Assembly (NCBI GenBank): GCA_047627915.1 | Contig: JBLHTZ010000007.1 | Span: 14,840-78,839 of the forward strand | Direction: 5' to 3' | Source of the DNA: NORP294 sp047627915 | Lineage (GTDB): Bacteria > Bacteroidota > Bacteroidia > Flavobacteriales_E > Vicingaceae | Length of the DNA: 64,000 nt | Shown here: in pieces, positions 32,748-41,714 of the stretch | Position numbering within the stretch: position 1 is the first letter of the stretch | Layout: each line of letters opens with the position of its first letter | The notes under the pieces: generated by a model | Told to the model about the DNA's origin: nothing | What the model saw: only the letters and a program-made list of their open reading frames with translations | Databases searched by the model: none | Made by a program: the position numbers and the translations under genes

Positions 32748-32780
32748 AAGAGCCATTCACTATAAAGTGAATGGCTCTTC
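32748..32780 (+). terminator. Terminator after dnaK
   Basis: A 14-bp perfect stem AAGAGCCATTCACT / AGTGAATGGCTCTT with loop ATAA, about 28 bases after the stop. The following T-run is interrupted (CTTGTTT). Confidence 0.85.
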
Positions 32781-32982
32781 TTGTTTAAGACTATTGGTAA
32801 TTCGTTAAAAATAGTTAACAATATTCTGACTATTAAATTAATAAGGAATTCAAAACTCTTATTTGCAATCTGTTAAAAGATTAATTTATTTGTCATAAAT
32901 AAATTTATATAAATCATAAATATATTTAATACCTAAAGAATTAGTCATTAAGTATATTTATGGTGTATTAAATTATAAATTC

Positions 32983-33759
32983 ATGAAAAATAAATTACTA
33001 AAATTAGCGACAGTGGCGCTAGCTATGACTTCGGTTAGTTGCATCACCATTCGCCAAGGGAATGTTGGTGTAAAAAGAACTATTGGAAAAATTGATGAGA
33101 AGATCATAGAACCTGGCGCACGATTGTACAACCCATTTGCTACCAAAATGATTGTAGTTCCAATTCGGACGGAGAACATTGAGGTAGTATTAGAATTACC
33201 TTCTAAAGAAGGATTAAACGTAAAAGCTGAAATATCTATATTATATCATTTAGAAAAAACGAAAGCAACTACTATAGTAGGTGAAATAGGAATGAATTAC
33301 GAGTCGACAGTTATTCTGCCAGTCTTTAGAGCTTCTGCAGCAGACGTAACTGCCCGTTATATGGCCAAAGACATGCACACAGGCAATCGATTTGTAATTG
33401 AAACTGCCATCAAAGAACAAATGATGAAAACCATCGGTGGCAGAGGGTTTATAATTGAAGCTGTTTTAATGAAGAGCATTTCTTTACCTGATGGATTGTA
33501 CCGTGCAATTGAAGAAAAACTACAAGCCGAACAAGAAGCTCAACGAATGGAATTTGTGCTTCAAAAAGAAAGACAAGAGGCCTCTCGAAGAACAATTGAA
33601 GCAGAAGGAATTAGAGATGCTAATAAAATTATTTCGGAAGGACTGACACCACAAATTATTCAATACAAAACAATTGAAGCATATAGAGAACTTTCTAAGT
33701 CTCCCAATGCAAAATTAATTATCGGAAGTGGTGCACAGCCCATTTTAATGGAACCTTAA
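32983..33759 (+). CDS. Prohibitin-like SPFH-domain protein with a lipoprotein signal
   Basis: The 258-residue protein carries the SPFH/prohibitin core: QGNVGVKRTIGKIDEKIIEP, then ELPSKEGLNVKAEISILYHL, then LQAEQEAQRMEFVLQKERQE forming the long coiled coil. It ends IIGSGAQPILMEP. Most bacterial prohibitins are anchored by a transmembrane helix. Here the N-terminus (MKNKLLKLATVALAMTSVSC) looks like a lipoprotein signal with cysteine 20. That would place the protein in the periplasm, tethered to a membrane lipid. The AT-rich 200 bases upstream contain no other gene. A 7-bp stem terminator follows. Confidence 0.88.
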   Translation: MKNKLLKLATVALAMTSVSCITIRQGNVGVKRTIGKIDEKIIEPGARLYNPFATKMIVVPIRTENIEVVLELPSKEGLNVKAEISILYHLEKTKATTIVGEIGMNYESTVILPVFRASAADVTARYMAKDMHTGNRFVIETAIKEQMMKTIGGRGFIIEAVLMKSISLPDGLYRAIEEKLQAEQEAQRMEFVLQKERQEASRRTIEAEGIRDANKIISEGLTPQIIQYKTIEAYRELSKSPNAKLIIGSGAQPILMEP

Positions 33760-33767
33760 TAATAAAA

Positions 33768-33792
33768 TAGCCGCCTTATTAAAGTGCGGCTA
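33768..33792 (+). terminator. Terminator after the prohibitin-like gene
   Basis: Stem TAGCCGC / GCGGCTA with an 11-base loop, followed by CTCTTTT. A short but GC-rich hairpin nine bases after the stop. Confidence 0.65.
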
Positions 33793-33826
33793 CTCTTTTC
33801 CCAACCACAAAACATCCAAAATTAAA

Positions 33827-34456
33827 ATGAAGATTATCCTCCTAGTTACTGTAATTGCCCAACTCAACTTTGTAGCTTTTGCACAAGATTCTACAACATT
33901 TGAGTATAACTCAATTGAGGAAGCACTGACAAATCCTGAAAAAGTTGTGCGACTTAACTTAAGCGATCAACAATTAATTTTTTCTCCAAACATTTGGAAA
34001 CAGTTTGTAAACCTTGAATATTTGAGCTTAAAAAATGAGCATCTATCGGAAGTTCCTGAAGGCTTAATTGAATTGAAGGGCCTTAAAGTTTTAGATTTAA
34101 GTGGAAATGATTTTATAACTCTACCTTCAAACTTTTTCGAATTAAGAAATTTAGAAGAATTATACCTCAATGATGAAAAAGAGATGAACCTTGATTCCGC
34201 TATTCAAGTATTAGTCAAGCTTCCTAAACTAAAGTCATTGCATTTAAAAAATGACGGTTTAAAAATTGTCCCTGCTGAATTCAGCAAGTTCAACCAATTG
34301 GAATACTTATACCTAAATGGGAACAAGTTAAAAGAGATTCCAGATAATCTATTGCAGTTAAAAAATCTAAAGTTTCTAGACATGAATCAAAATCAAATTG
34401 ACAGAAGAAACTGGAACAGTAGGAACCCCTACAGCAACATTACTATTAAGTTTTAG
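33827..34456 (+). CDS. Exported leucine-rich-repeat protein
   Basis: A 209-residue protein with a signal peptide (MKIILLVTVIAQLNFVAFAQ). Five or six leucine-rich repeats of about 23 residues follow, for example LEYLSLKNEHLSEVPEGLIE, LKVLDLSGNDFITLPSNFFE, LKSLHLKNDGLKIVPAEFSK and LEYLYLNGNKLKEIPDNLLQ. No type IX sorting domain is seen at the C-terminus (SNITIKF). Likely a protein-binding periplasmic or surface protein. It is followed two bases later by the decayed marC gene. Confidence 0.85.
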   Translation: MKIILLVTVIAQLNFVAFAQDSTTFEYNSIEEALTNPEKVVRLNLSDQQLIFSPNIWKQFVNLEYLSLKNEHLSEVPEGLIELKGLKVLDLSGNDFITLPSNFFELRNLEELYLNDEKEMNLDSAIQVLVKLPKLKSLHLKNDGLKIVPAEFSKFNQLEYLYLNGNKLKEIPDNLLQLKNLKFLDMNQNQIDRRNWNSRNPYSNITIKF

Positions 34457-34458
34457 AA

Positions 34459-35058
34459 GATGATTTCTGAATTAATTACTACTTTTTTCGGTTATTGACC
34501 CTATTGGTTCTGTGCCTGTTTACCTAAAAGCTACAAAGCATTTCGACAAGGTTCATAAACGAAAAATTGCCATTCAAGCGACAGTGATTGCATTTGGAGT
34601 ATTGTTATTTTTCATCGTCGCAGGGCAATTGATATTGGAAGGCATGGATATTTCGCTACACGCTTTCCAAGTCTCAGGCGGTCTAATTCTTTTCTTGTTT
34701 GCATTAACCATGATTTTTGGAGACGGCAAACCAGAGCAGGATAAAAATCAGATTACCGATTTTAGACGCGTAACTGTATTTCCCGTTGGGATTCCTTCCA
34801 TAGCTTCTCCAGGAGCTATAATGGCGGTTGTATTACTTACATACAATCATATTTATACCATTGAATAACAATCCATCACCACCATTTTGGTTTTTTTAGT
34901 CATTGTATTTACAGGTTTACTTTTATTGGTTGCAAATAAAGTAATGGAAAAAGTTGGAAGCTATGGCGTTGTTGTCATTAGTAATGATAATGGGTTTAAT
35001 TTTAGCATCCTATGCTGTTCAAAGTATTTTGAATGGATTATCCGGCTTTTTAAAATAA
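34459..35058 (+). pseudogene. Decayed MarC-family membrane protein gene
   Basis: Reading through three lesions gives a near-full-length MarC protein: MISELITTF, then a frame change in the T-run near 34487, then FSVIDPIGSVPVYLKATKHF. The second frame is open to an in-frame TAA at 34866-34868, then continues (QSITTILVFLVIVFTGLLLL). A second frame change near 34980 leads to IMGLILASYAVQSILNGLSG and a natural stop at 35056-35058. The length of about 200 codons is normal for the family (multi-pass membrane proteins of unclear transport function). Three independent lesions make sequencing error an unlikely sole cause. Confidence 0.88.
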
Positions 35059-35161
35059 GTCTTCTTGCATTCTAGTGTTTTTTATGAATTCTTAACCAAA
35101 ATAATTACCGTTGAGCCTTGGCTTGGTCTAATTTCACATCGAAATAACAAACTACTCAACT

Positions 35162-35824
35162 ATGAAAAGTACGGTGATTATATCTGATCTAAAATCAATT
35201 GATAAAATTGAAGGTTATTGGACACATGAAGATTACATTAAATTATTAGAAGAATTTGACTTTCCGGATGCAGCCAATTCTAAACCTGAAGAGTTATGGG
35301 AAATGCTTCAAATGGCGATTTCAGATTTTGAACCAAATAATTCAGCAGAAATTCTGCTGAATTATAAACTGGGAAGTCGTTTAACGAGAGGTCAAATTGA
35401 AAACATTTCTCATGAAATGCAGACAGACAAGCTTGCAGAAGAGTATCCTGATATTTCTTTTCATTACGAGCTGTTTAACATAAACCAATTACTTTATGAT
35501 GCATACAACGGTAAGTTTCCGCATACGGAAGCTGTTACTTTTACTGTGAATTTAAATTTAAAAGCAGATCATGAAGTAAAAGTGAATAAAGAGATTGTTT
35601 TAAAATCTTTAGCAGCAGGGTTAAATGACCACAACCTTTTGCACCGATTGTTTGAAAAACAATTAAAGGATGAAGCAAAATTTAAGGAAGCTGAAAACAT
35701 TATTTGGATCTTAGAAAGCCTAGGTAATCATAATTACCAAGTAACAACTTCAGAATACTGGATTTCGAGAGATGAGTTTATACAAGCTGAATTTTCAAGT
35801 TCAATTTTAATCCATGAAGATTAA
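35162..35824 (+). CDS. Uncharacterised 220-residue protein
   Basis: Intact frame with a clean ATG. A -7-like element (TAATTTCA at 35129-35136) lies 26 bases upstream. The product is soluble and acidic, with no signal peptide or membrane segment. Recognisable only as sequence: EELWEMLQMAISDFEPNNSA, then YKLGSRLTRGQIENISHEMQ, then YELFNINQLLYDAYNGKFPH, then EYWISRDEFIQAEF at the end. I do not recognise a family. It is surrounded by pseudogenes on both sides but shows no lesion itself. Confidence 0.75.
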   Translation: MKSTVIISDLKSIDKIEGYWTHEDYIKLLEEFDFPDAANSKPEELWEMLQMAISDFEPNNSAEILLNYKLGSRLTRGQIENISHEMQTDKLAEEYPDISFHYELFNINQLLYDAYNGKFPHTEAVTFTVNLNLKADHEVKVNKEIVLKSLAAGLNDHNLLHRLFEKQLKDEAKFKEAENIIWILESLGNHNYQVTTSEYWISRDEFIQAEFSSSILIHED

Positions 35825-35829
35825 TAACC

Positions 35830-35996
35830 ATGAGGGAGGTCAACAACCATATTAATTACATTGAATTTAAGTCTACTGACCTTGAAGCTACAAGACAGTT
35901 TTAATTACATCAGATATTTTCTCCTTCCTCGGTGATAGGCGTTTTCAATTCTTAGATCCTTCTGGAAATGAGTTGGTAGTTTGGAGGAAGGATTAG
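35830..35996 (+). pseudogene. Internally deleted VOC (glyoxalase-like) gene remnant
   Basis: The first part reads MREVNNHINYIEFKSTDLEA followed by TRQF and a stop, which is the usual start of a VOC-family protein (HINYIEFxxxDLEATxxFY). In another frame the end reads FSFLGDRRFQFLDPSGNELV followed by VWRKD and a stop at 35994-35996, the usual VOC C-terminus. Only 167 bases remain of an expected 350 or so, so the middle has been lost. Confidence 0.8.
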
Positions 35997-36000
35997 TTTT

Positions 36001-36314
36001 CTACTCAACCGTTATTTCAAATGACTTAGAATTTTCTCGATTAATACTTATCGTCAGTCGATTGAATTCAGAAGATTGAAAAGTTCCAGAACTCAAACTT
36101 GTCTCAACACTTCCGCTTATTTCTTCAATTATTCCTTCAGAGCTATATTCTAATGTTTCAAGTTTTAAATCAATTCCATTTTCGGTAGACTTTTAATGAC
36201 TTTTTCAACTTCAACTTTTGTGAAATTTTTGCCAATCTCAACTTTATGCGCTTTAAAAGGATTACAACCACAAAAGAATACTAATCCAATTATAATAGAA
36301 ACTGCATTTCTCAT
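36001..36314 (-). pseudogene. Frameshifted small lipoprotein gene
   Basis: From ATG at 36314 the minus strand encodes MRNAVSIIIGLVFFCGCNPF, a lipoprotein signal, then KAHKVEIGKNFTKVEVEKVI before a frame change near 36190. The other frame continues STENGIDLKLETLEYSSEGI and on to SFEITVE and a stop at 36001-36003. Both halves have consistent amino-acid composition, so one lesion has split a gene of about 104 codons. The family is not recognised. Confidence 0.7.
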
Positions 36315-36336
36315 TTGATAAATATAACACTTCTAT

Positions 36337-36368
36337 TGATTTTGCTTTAATCAAGCTTCTTAACTTTG
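36337..36368 (+). promoter_or_regulatory. Candidate surE promoter
   Basis: TTG (36337-36339), 21 bases, then TAACTTTG (36361-36368), an exact TAnnTTTG match. The ATG of surE is 16 bases further. Confidence 0.6.
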
Positions 36369-36384
36369 TGTTAGAAATCATTTT

Positions 36385-37155
36385 ATGTCGAAACAACCTT
36401 TAATAGTAATCACCAACGATGACGGAATAACCGCACCTGGAATTCAGACATTGATTGAGGTGGTTAAAAAAATCACCAATAGAATTGTGGTGGTCGCGCC
36501 AGACAAGCCTCAATCCGGAATGGGACATGCCATTACCATCAATGCCATGATTCGAATTAAGAAGTTCGACATGGATGGAATAACAGCTTATAGTTGCAGT
36601 GGAACGCCGGTAGATTGTGTGAAGGTCGCTACTACTAAAATTGCAGAAGGTAAGCCAGATTTAATTGTTTCAGGAATTAACCACGGCTCTAATTCTAGTA
36701 TCAATGTGATTTATTCAGGCACTATGTCCGCAGCTTTGGAGGGCTCTATTGAGGGAATTCCTTCAATTGGTTTTTCACTTGACGACACAAGCATTGATGC
36801 CAACTTTGAACCAACAAAAAAATATGTTGATCAAATAATTCGATATACCTTGGACCACCATTTAAAAGGAAATTGTTGTTTAAACGTTAACTTCCCGGCA
36901 ATAGGAACAGATTTAATTCAAGGAATTAAAGTCTGCCGCCAAGCAAATGCGATGTGGGAGGAAACTTTTGATGAGCGACATGACCCATCAGGTAACGCAT
37001 ATTATTGGTTGACAGGTAAATTTGTAAACCACGAAGAGGAAGCTACCGACACGGATGAGTGGGCATTAAAAAACAACTACATTTCTGTTGTTCCCGTTCA
37101 ATACGATGTAACTGCTTATCCCGTTCTCAATCAAATTAAACAGTTAGAAGAATGA
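36385..37155 (+). CDS. surE: 5'/3'-nucleotidase SurE
   Basis: Metal-dependent phosphatase acting on nucleoside monophosphates. The 256-residue protein has the catalytic start PLIVITNDDGITAPGIQTLI (Asp12, Asp13), then VVAPDKPQSGMGHAITI and VSGINHGSNSSINVIYSGTM, all typical of SurE. Length is normal. It overlaps the next small gene by four bases (ATGA), starting a four-gene run to the SpoIID protein. Confidence 0.96.
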   Translation: MSKQPLIVITNDDGITAPGIQTLIEVVKKITNRIVVVAPDKPQSGMGHAITINAMIRIKKFDMDGITAYSCSGTPVDCVKVATTKIAEGKPDLIVSGINHGSNSSINVIYSGTMSAALEGSIEGIPSIGFSLDDTSIDANFEPTKKYVDQIIRYTLDHHLKGNCCLNVNFPAIGTDLIQGIKVCRQANAMWEETFDERHDPSGNAYYWLTGKFVNHEEEATDTDEWALKNNYISVVPVQYDVTAYPVLNQIKQLEE

Positions 37156-37454
37156 CAAAAAAATTCGATAAAATTTGGGTGGGCATAATTGCAGGTATTG
37201 TATTGCCACTTGTTGTTATGGGAATTTTCTACCTTTCATCTTACAGCTATATTACTGTACCTCAGTTTTTGCGAAAGATGGTTTTTGGTGCAATCATCTT
37301 AAAATTATTGAGCCTTTGCGCCGTAATTAACCTAGGTGCATTTTTTCTATTTTACAGAATTGAGCACGACAAGGCCGCAAGAGGTATAATTTTTGCCACC
37401 ATGATTTTGGCTTTTGTGGTAGTTCTTGATAAAGTCATTAACGGAGGATTGTAA
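37152..37454 (+). CDS. Small three-helix membrane protein between surE and lpxB
   Basis: A 100-residue protein with three hydrophobic segments: IWVGIIAGIVLPLVVMGIFY, then MVFGAIILKLLSLCAVINLG, then IIFATMILAFVVVLDKVING. It overlaps surE by four bases and lpxB by one, so it must be co-translated with them. I do not recognise a family. Position suggests an envelope role. Confidence 0.8.
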   Translation: MTKKFDKIWVGIIAGIVLPLVVMGIFYLSSYSYITVPQFLRKMVFGAIILKLLSLCAVINLGAFFLFYRIEHDKAARGIIFATMILAFVVVLDKVINGGL

Positions 37455-38581
37455 TGAAATACTACATTATTGCCGGCGAAGCTTCCGGAGACTTGCACGG
37501 TAGCAACCTCATCAAAGAAATTTTAAAAAAAGACACCTCAGCTGAAATTAGAGCTTGGGGCGGGGATTTGATGGAAGCCGTAGGCGCTGAAGTTGTAAAG
37601 CATTACCGTGATTTAGCTTTTATGGGCTTTGCTGAAGTGATCATGAACTTGAGAACTATTATAGGCAATATAAAAGAATGTAAAAAAGACATTGAAAATT
37701 ATAAGCCCGACGCGGTAATACTCGTGGACTATCCAGGTTTTAACTTACGTATTGCGGAATTTGTAAAAGGTCTAGGCATTAAAGTGTATTACTACATTTC
37801 TCCTCAAATTTGGGCTTGGAAAAAAGGAAGAGTGCATAAAATTGCCAAATTCACCGATAAGATTTATACGATTCTACCTTTTGAAAAAGCATTCTTTAAA
37901 AAATATGGTTATGATGTGGAATATGTGGGCCACCCTCTACTGGATGCCATTGAAAACCGAGATACTTCGGAGAAAAGAAAACAAGAGATTAGAAAAGAAT
38001 TTGAAGTGACCGACAAACCTATTGTTGCCATATTGCCTGGAAGTAGGAAGCAAGAAATTGGCGTAATGCTGCCAATTATGTTGAAACAGATCACCAATTT
38101 TCCAGACTTCCAATTTGTTTTAGCTGCTGCACCAAGCTTCGACTTAAGTTACTTTGACCCGTTTTTAAAAGAATACCCTTCTCTTACAGTCATTCCAAAT
38201 AGAACATATGACTTGCTAACAATTTCTCATGCGGCTATGGTTACTTCTGGAACAGCAACACTCGAAACCGCGTTATTTAGAGTTCCTGAAGTAGTTTGTT
38301 ACAAAGCAAATGCTATTTCGTATCAAATTGCAAAGCGGATTGTTGACATCAAATACATCTCGTTGGTCAACTTAATTATGGATGAAGAAGTTGTTACGGA
38401 ACTTATTCAAGGAGACTTGAATCAAAAGTTATTAAATACGGAATTGGGAAAACTGCTTGAGAATACCTCAGATAGAACTAACATGATGAATAAATTTGAA
38501 GAATTGATCCATAAGCTTGGTAGCGGTGGTGCATCAGCAAAAACGGCCGAATTATTGATTGATGACTTAAACCATGCGTAG
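37454..38581 (+). CDS. lpxB: Lipid-A-disaccharide synthase
   Basis: Glycosyltransferase family 19 enzyme that joins UDP-diacylglucosamine and lipid X in lipid A synthesis at the inner membrane. The 375-residue protein has YYIIAGEASGDLHGSNLIKE, LVDYPGFNLRIAEFVKGLGI, YISPQIWAWKKGRVHKIAKF, ILPFEKAFFKKYGYDVEYVG and ILPGSRKQEIGVMLPIMLKQ. All are standard. It overlaps both neighbours (one base with the small membrane protein, eight with the SpoIID gene). Confidence 0.96.
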   Translation: MKYYIIAGEASGDLHGSNLIKEILKKDTSAEIRAWGGDLMEAVGAEVVKHYRDLAFMGFAEVIMNLRTIIGNIKECKKDIENYKPDAVILVDYPGFNLRIAEFVKGLGIKVYYYISPQIWAWKKGRVHKIAKFTDKIYTILPFEKAFFKKYGYDVEYVGHPLLDAIENRDTSEKRKQEIRKEFEVTDKPIVAILPGSRKQEIGVMLPIMLKQITNFPDFQFVLAAAPSFDLSYFDPFLKEYPSLTVIPNRTYDLLTISHAAMVTSGTATLETALFRVPEVVCYKANAISYQIAKRIVDIKYISLVNLIMDEEVVTELIQGDLNQKLLNTELGKLLENTSDRTNMMNKFEELIHKLGSGGASAKTAELLIDDLNHA

Positions 38582-39713
38582 ACTCCTTTCCTTTCTCGTC
38601 ACATTTTTTATATGCTCTACCCTTCATGCTGAGTTTATTAATATTGGTGTTTTTGCATCCAAAAAAATAAATAGTTTCGATTTTTCAGTAAGAGCCGGAA
38701 AGTATGCCTTATTTACCGAATCTGGAAAAATCAAAGAACTGGAATCTAAGGCTACACTTAGCGTAAAATACATCGATGGCTTTGTCGAGGTAAAAGAAAA
38801 TGGAGAACTAATTGGAAAGTACATAAAGGTAAATCTAATAGGAGTTGGTTGGTACAATCACTTCATGGTAAAAAGCACCAATCCTCTGGGATTGGAACGT
38901 CGATTTGATGACAACCTAAAAATTATTGCGCAACGTAGCAAAATGCAACTCATCAACAATCTTGATTTAGATAATTATGTTGCGGGTGTTGTTGAAGCAG
39001 AGGTTGGCCGGAAACCACTCAAGGAGTATTTTAAGCTACAAGCAATAATTTGCCGCACGTATGCATTGGCCAATACCGAAAAGCACATTGTAGATGGCTA
39101 CAACCTTTGTGACGAAGTTCACTGTCAAGCATACCATGGCAAAACCTTTTTTAACACTATTGTGGAGGCCGCTATGCAGACCAGAGGTGCCGTAATTGTA
39201 GATTCCGATATTCAACTAATAACTGCAGCCTTCCACTCCTCTTGTGGAGGACAAACGGTAAATTCTGAAGACGTATGGAGTAAGTCTTTGTATTACTTGC
39301 GATCCGTAAAAGATACTTTTTGCTTATCGCATAAAGATGCTATCTGGCAAAAGGAAATTGACAAGAAACAATGGAAGAATTACTTAATGGCTAGACTTCC
39401 AAATACAATTTCAGAAAAACAGTATATGAATTTTGCCATCCACGAGCGGTTAAAATATTTCCCAGAATCACAACTTTCGTTTGAAGAGTTACGTGGAAAA
39501 TTTAGGTTACGTTCCACCTACTTCAACATTCAGGAAACAGAGAATAAAGTGCTTTTAAAAGGAAGAGGGTTTGGTCACGGTGTTGGCCTCTGTCAAATAG
39601 GAGCAATGGAAATGGCTTCTTTAAGATACAACTACTCTGAAATCTTACACTTTTATTATAGCGGAGTTCACATTATTGACTTGAGCGCGTTGGATTTCTT
39701 CAAAGAAGACTAA
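38574..39713 (+). CDS. Exported SpoIID/LytB domain protein
   Basis: A 379-residue protein with a signal peptide (MRRLLSFLVTFFICSTLHAE). The SpoIID/LytB domain, known in spore formers as a peptidoglycan lytic transglycosylase, is seen in LDNYVAGVVEAEVGRKPLKE, in AFHSSCGGQTVNSEDVWSK and in GRGFGHGVGLCQIGAMEMAS. In a non-sporulating Bacteroidota bacterium this is presumably a cell-wall enzyme. It overlaps lpxB by eight bases and is the last gene of the surE run, ended by the hairpin at 39712. Confidence 0.9.
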   Translation: MRRLLSFLVTFFICSTLHAEFINIGVFASKKINSFDFSVRAGKYALFTESGKIKELESKATLSVKYIDGFVEVKENGELIGKYIKVNLIGVGWYNHFMVKSTNPLGLERRFDDNLKIIAQRSKMQLINNLDLDNYVAGVVEAEVGRKPLKEYFKLQAIICRTYALANTEKHIVDGYNLCDEVHCQAYHGKTFFNTIVEAAMQTRGAVIVDSDIQLITAAFHSSCGGQTVNSEDVWSKSLYYLRSVKDTFCLSHKDAIWQKEIDKKQWKNYLMARLPNTISEKQYMNFAIHERLKYFPESQLSFEELRGKFRLRSTYFNIQETENKVLLKGRGFGHGVGLCQIGAMEMASLRYNYSEILHFYYSGVHIIDLSALDFFKED

Positions 39714-39734
39714 ATTTCGCTACAGCGAAATTTT
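39712..39734 (+). terminator. Terminator overlapping the stop of the SpoIID gene
   Basis: Nine-bp perfect stem AAATTTCGC / GCGAAATTT with loop TACA, followed by T and AA. The stop codon forms part of the stem. The 200 bases beyond it, up to 39936, contain no gene I can support. Confidence 0.7.
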
Positions 39735-39936
39735 AATTAGCAATGTATCAATTACTAATTAGTCTCTTAAGAAACTATCAACTTTGTTGAGGGCTTCGAT
39801 ACAACTTTTCTAATAAAAATTCACTTACCTCCCTGCACACCTCCTAAAGTCGGCACTTGAGGTCATAAGATTTACGAATTATCTAGTTTACAATTCTGAG
39901 ACGCCTCATTCCGAACTCTTCTTTGATCATGTATCG

Positions 39937-41649
39937 TTAAAACCCTCTCCAGGCTTTCCTGTTGGCTTCTTGCGTTGCAGTTAACTCAATTTTCCAACTT
40001 ACTTCATATTTTGAAAAATAAAAATCATCCGTCAGGTTTGCTACAATTCGTTTTGCACTGCCATGCTGGTCAAAAGCACCAATAGAGATTGGAGCATCTT
40101 TAAAGTATTCTAACCATTCAGAAAAGTCGTTATTTATTTTATATCCGTTAATAATTACGATTTCATCATTCACAGATACACCACCTTTCTCAGCAGGTGA
40201 ATTTGGGAATACCATTACAACCTTATTCTCCAACATTTTCACACCAAAGTACGCTTCATAAAAAACTGGTGAAGGAAGTCGCCTTAGATTTAAACCAAAA
40301 AATTCAAAAGCACTTTCTAGTTGAATTGTATAATCCTTTACTCCGTTGATATAGTTCGCGAAAAAGACCGATAAATCTACTTCTGCATATTTTTCAACCT
40401 CTGCTTTATAATCAGATTCGGATATGCCCTTCCCTTGCTTAAAATAGTTATTGTAAAACGCTTTAAGTACAGAGTCAAATGAGTTTTGTCCGTTTGACCC
40501 TTTGCGTATTTCTACGTCAAGCATGAACGTATTTAGAGCTCCTTCTGTATAAATTGAAGCCTTTCGATTTGGGACGCCTAGCACATACCCATCTAGCCAT
40601 GTGTCATAAGAAGAATCAGCGACAGACATGTTTGAAGATCCTGGATTATTGTAGTGTCGCTCTAGTATCTGATTAAACGTTCTAAAAAAGGCTGAATCGT
40701 CAAATACCTTTCCGCGGTATAACATCAAATCACCATACCAAGTAGTTGCTCCTTCTGACAGATAACCTAATTTCGAATAATTCTCTTTAGAAAAATCATA
40801 CGGTACCATTTCAATTGGTCGAATGCGCTTCACATTCCACGTGTGAAATAACTCGTGAGAAGAGACCCCTAACAAATCCTCGTAACGTCCTTCTTTCTTC
40901 AGCACACTGTATGATGGGCCTAATAAAATTACCGTTGAACCTGAGTGTTCCACCCCATGATAAGCGGGTTGTGGTAAAATTTGAAATAAATAATGGTACT
41001 CTTTGGTTGGGAAATCTCCAAACACCTCAATTTGAGGTTTTGTAAAGCCAATAAAATCCTCTTCTAATAATTCCCAATCTGGTTTAAACTCTCCCTGAAA
41101 CCAAAGGTGAAACAATGTGCCAGATAATTTAAATGAATGGTGCTGGATACTTGCCGAAGCAATGAATGGACTGTCCACCAATTCATCAAAATTTTTAGCA
41201 GTAAAAACATTTTTACTTTTTTCCGGTAAAGCAATTGCTACTTTATAGTCTTCTGCAAGTTCTAAATGAAGCTCGCAAGTATCTTCTGCTTTGCTCACCT
41301 CATAAATCAAACAATTTACAGGATTCATGTACAATTGCTTCGAATCTAAAAAGGTGGAACCGGCATTTAACTCATTTGCGAAATAATTATACTTTAACAC
41401 TACTTTTGAACTCCTTGAACACTCAACTTCCCATAAATCTTTGGTTGTTTTCTGAACTGTTAACTCCCCTCCTTTCTCATCAAATGCCCAAAGCTTTTGA
41501 ATATTCTTTGCAAAGTTTCCTAATTCATATCTTCCAGGACGCCAAGCTGGAAGTTGAAAATTTAATTTTTCACTACCATTAGCATCCACTTCTAACTGAA
41601 TGTCAACATAGTGACTATTAGGATTGGAATAAGAAACAATATACTTCAT
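39937..41649 (-). CDS. M61-family metallopeptidase with a PDZ domain
   Basis: Zinc peptidase of the glycyl aminopeptidase type, 570 residues. An N-terminal beta-sandwich (QLEVDANGSEKLNFQLPAWR to about residue 170) is followed by the catalytic helix GVSSHELFHTWNVKRIRPIE near residue 266 (HExxH) and GYLSEGATTWYGDLMLYRGK, which contributes the third ligand. A PDZ domain near the C-terminus contains FPNSPAEKGGVSVNDEIVII. No signal peptide is evident, so the enzyme may be cytoplasmic. It is divergent from a UbiA gene with 65 bases between. Confidence 0.92.
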   Translation of the reverse strand: MKYIVSYSNPNSHYVDIQLEVDANGSEKLNFQLPAWRPGRYELGNFAKNIQKLWAFDEKGGELTVQKTTKDLWEVECSRSSKVVLKYNYFANELNAGSTFLDSKQLYMNPVNCLIYEVSKAEDTCELHLELAEDYKVAIALPEKSKNVFTAKNFDELVDSPFIASASIQHHSFKLSGTLFHLWFQGEFKPDWELLEEDFIGFTKPQIEVFGDFPTKEYHYLFQILPQPAYHGVEHSGSTVILLGPSYSVLKKEGRYEDLLGVSSHELFHTWNVKRIRPIEMVPYDFSKENYSKLGYLSEGATTWYGDLMLYRGKVFDDSAFFRTFNQILERHYNNPGSSNMSVADSSYDTWLDGYVLGVPNRKASIYTEGALNTFMLDVEIRKGSNGQNSFDSVLKAFYNNYFKQGKGISESDYKAEVEKYAEVDLSVFFANYINGVKDYTIQLESAFEFFGLNLRRLPSPVFYEAYFGVKMLENKVVMVFPNSPAEKGGVSVNDEIVIINGYKINNDFSEWLEYFKDAPISIGAFDQHGSAKRIVANLTDDFYFSKYEVSWKIELTATQEANRKAWRGF

Positions 41650-41686
41650 TTCGTAAAGTTAATATGCAGATTTGATATTCTTACTT

Positions 41687-41694
41687 TAAATTTG
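41687..41694 (+). promoter_or_regulatory. -7 promoter element before the UbiA/maf pair
   Basis: TAAATTTG matches TAnnTTTG exactly and lies 20 bases upstream of the ATG at 41715. No clear -33 match at the normal distance. Confidence 0.4.
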
Positions 41695-41714
41695 ATACTC
41701 AATTTACATGCACC

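Noticed and set aside
32787..32982. AT-rich gap before the prohibitin-like gene
   Set aside because: Only weak -7-like sequences (TATATTTA near 32952) are present; no gene or strong repeat.
39736..39936. 200-base gap after the SpoIID gene
   Set aside because: I looked for a small gene, tRNA or remnant on both strands and found none that can be supported.
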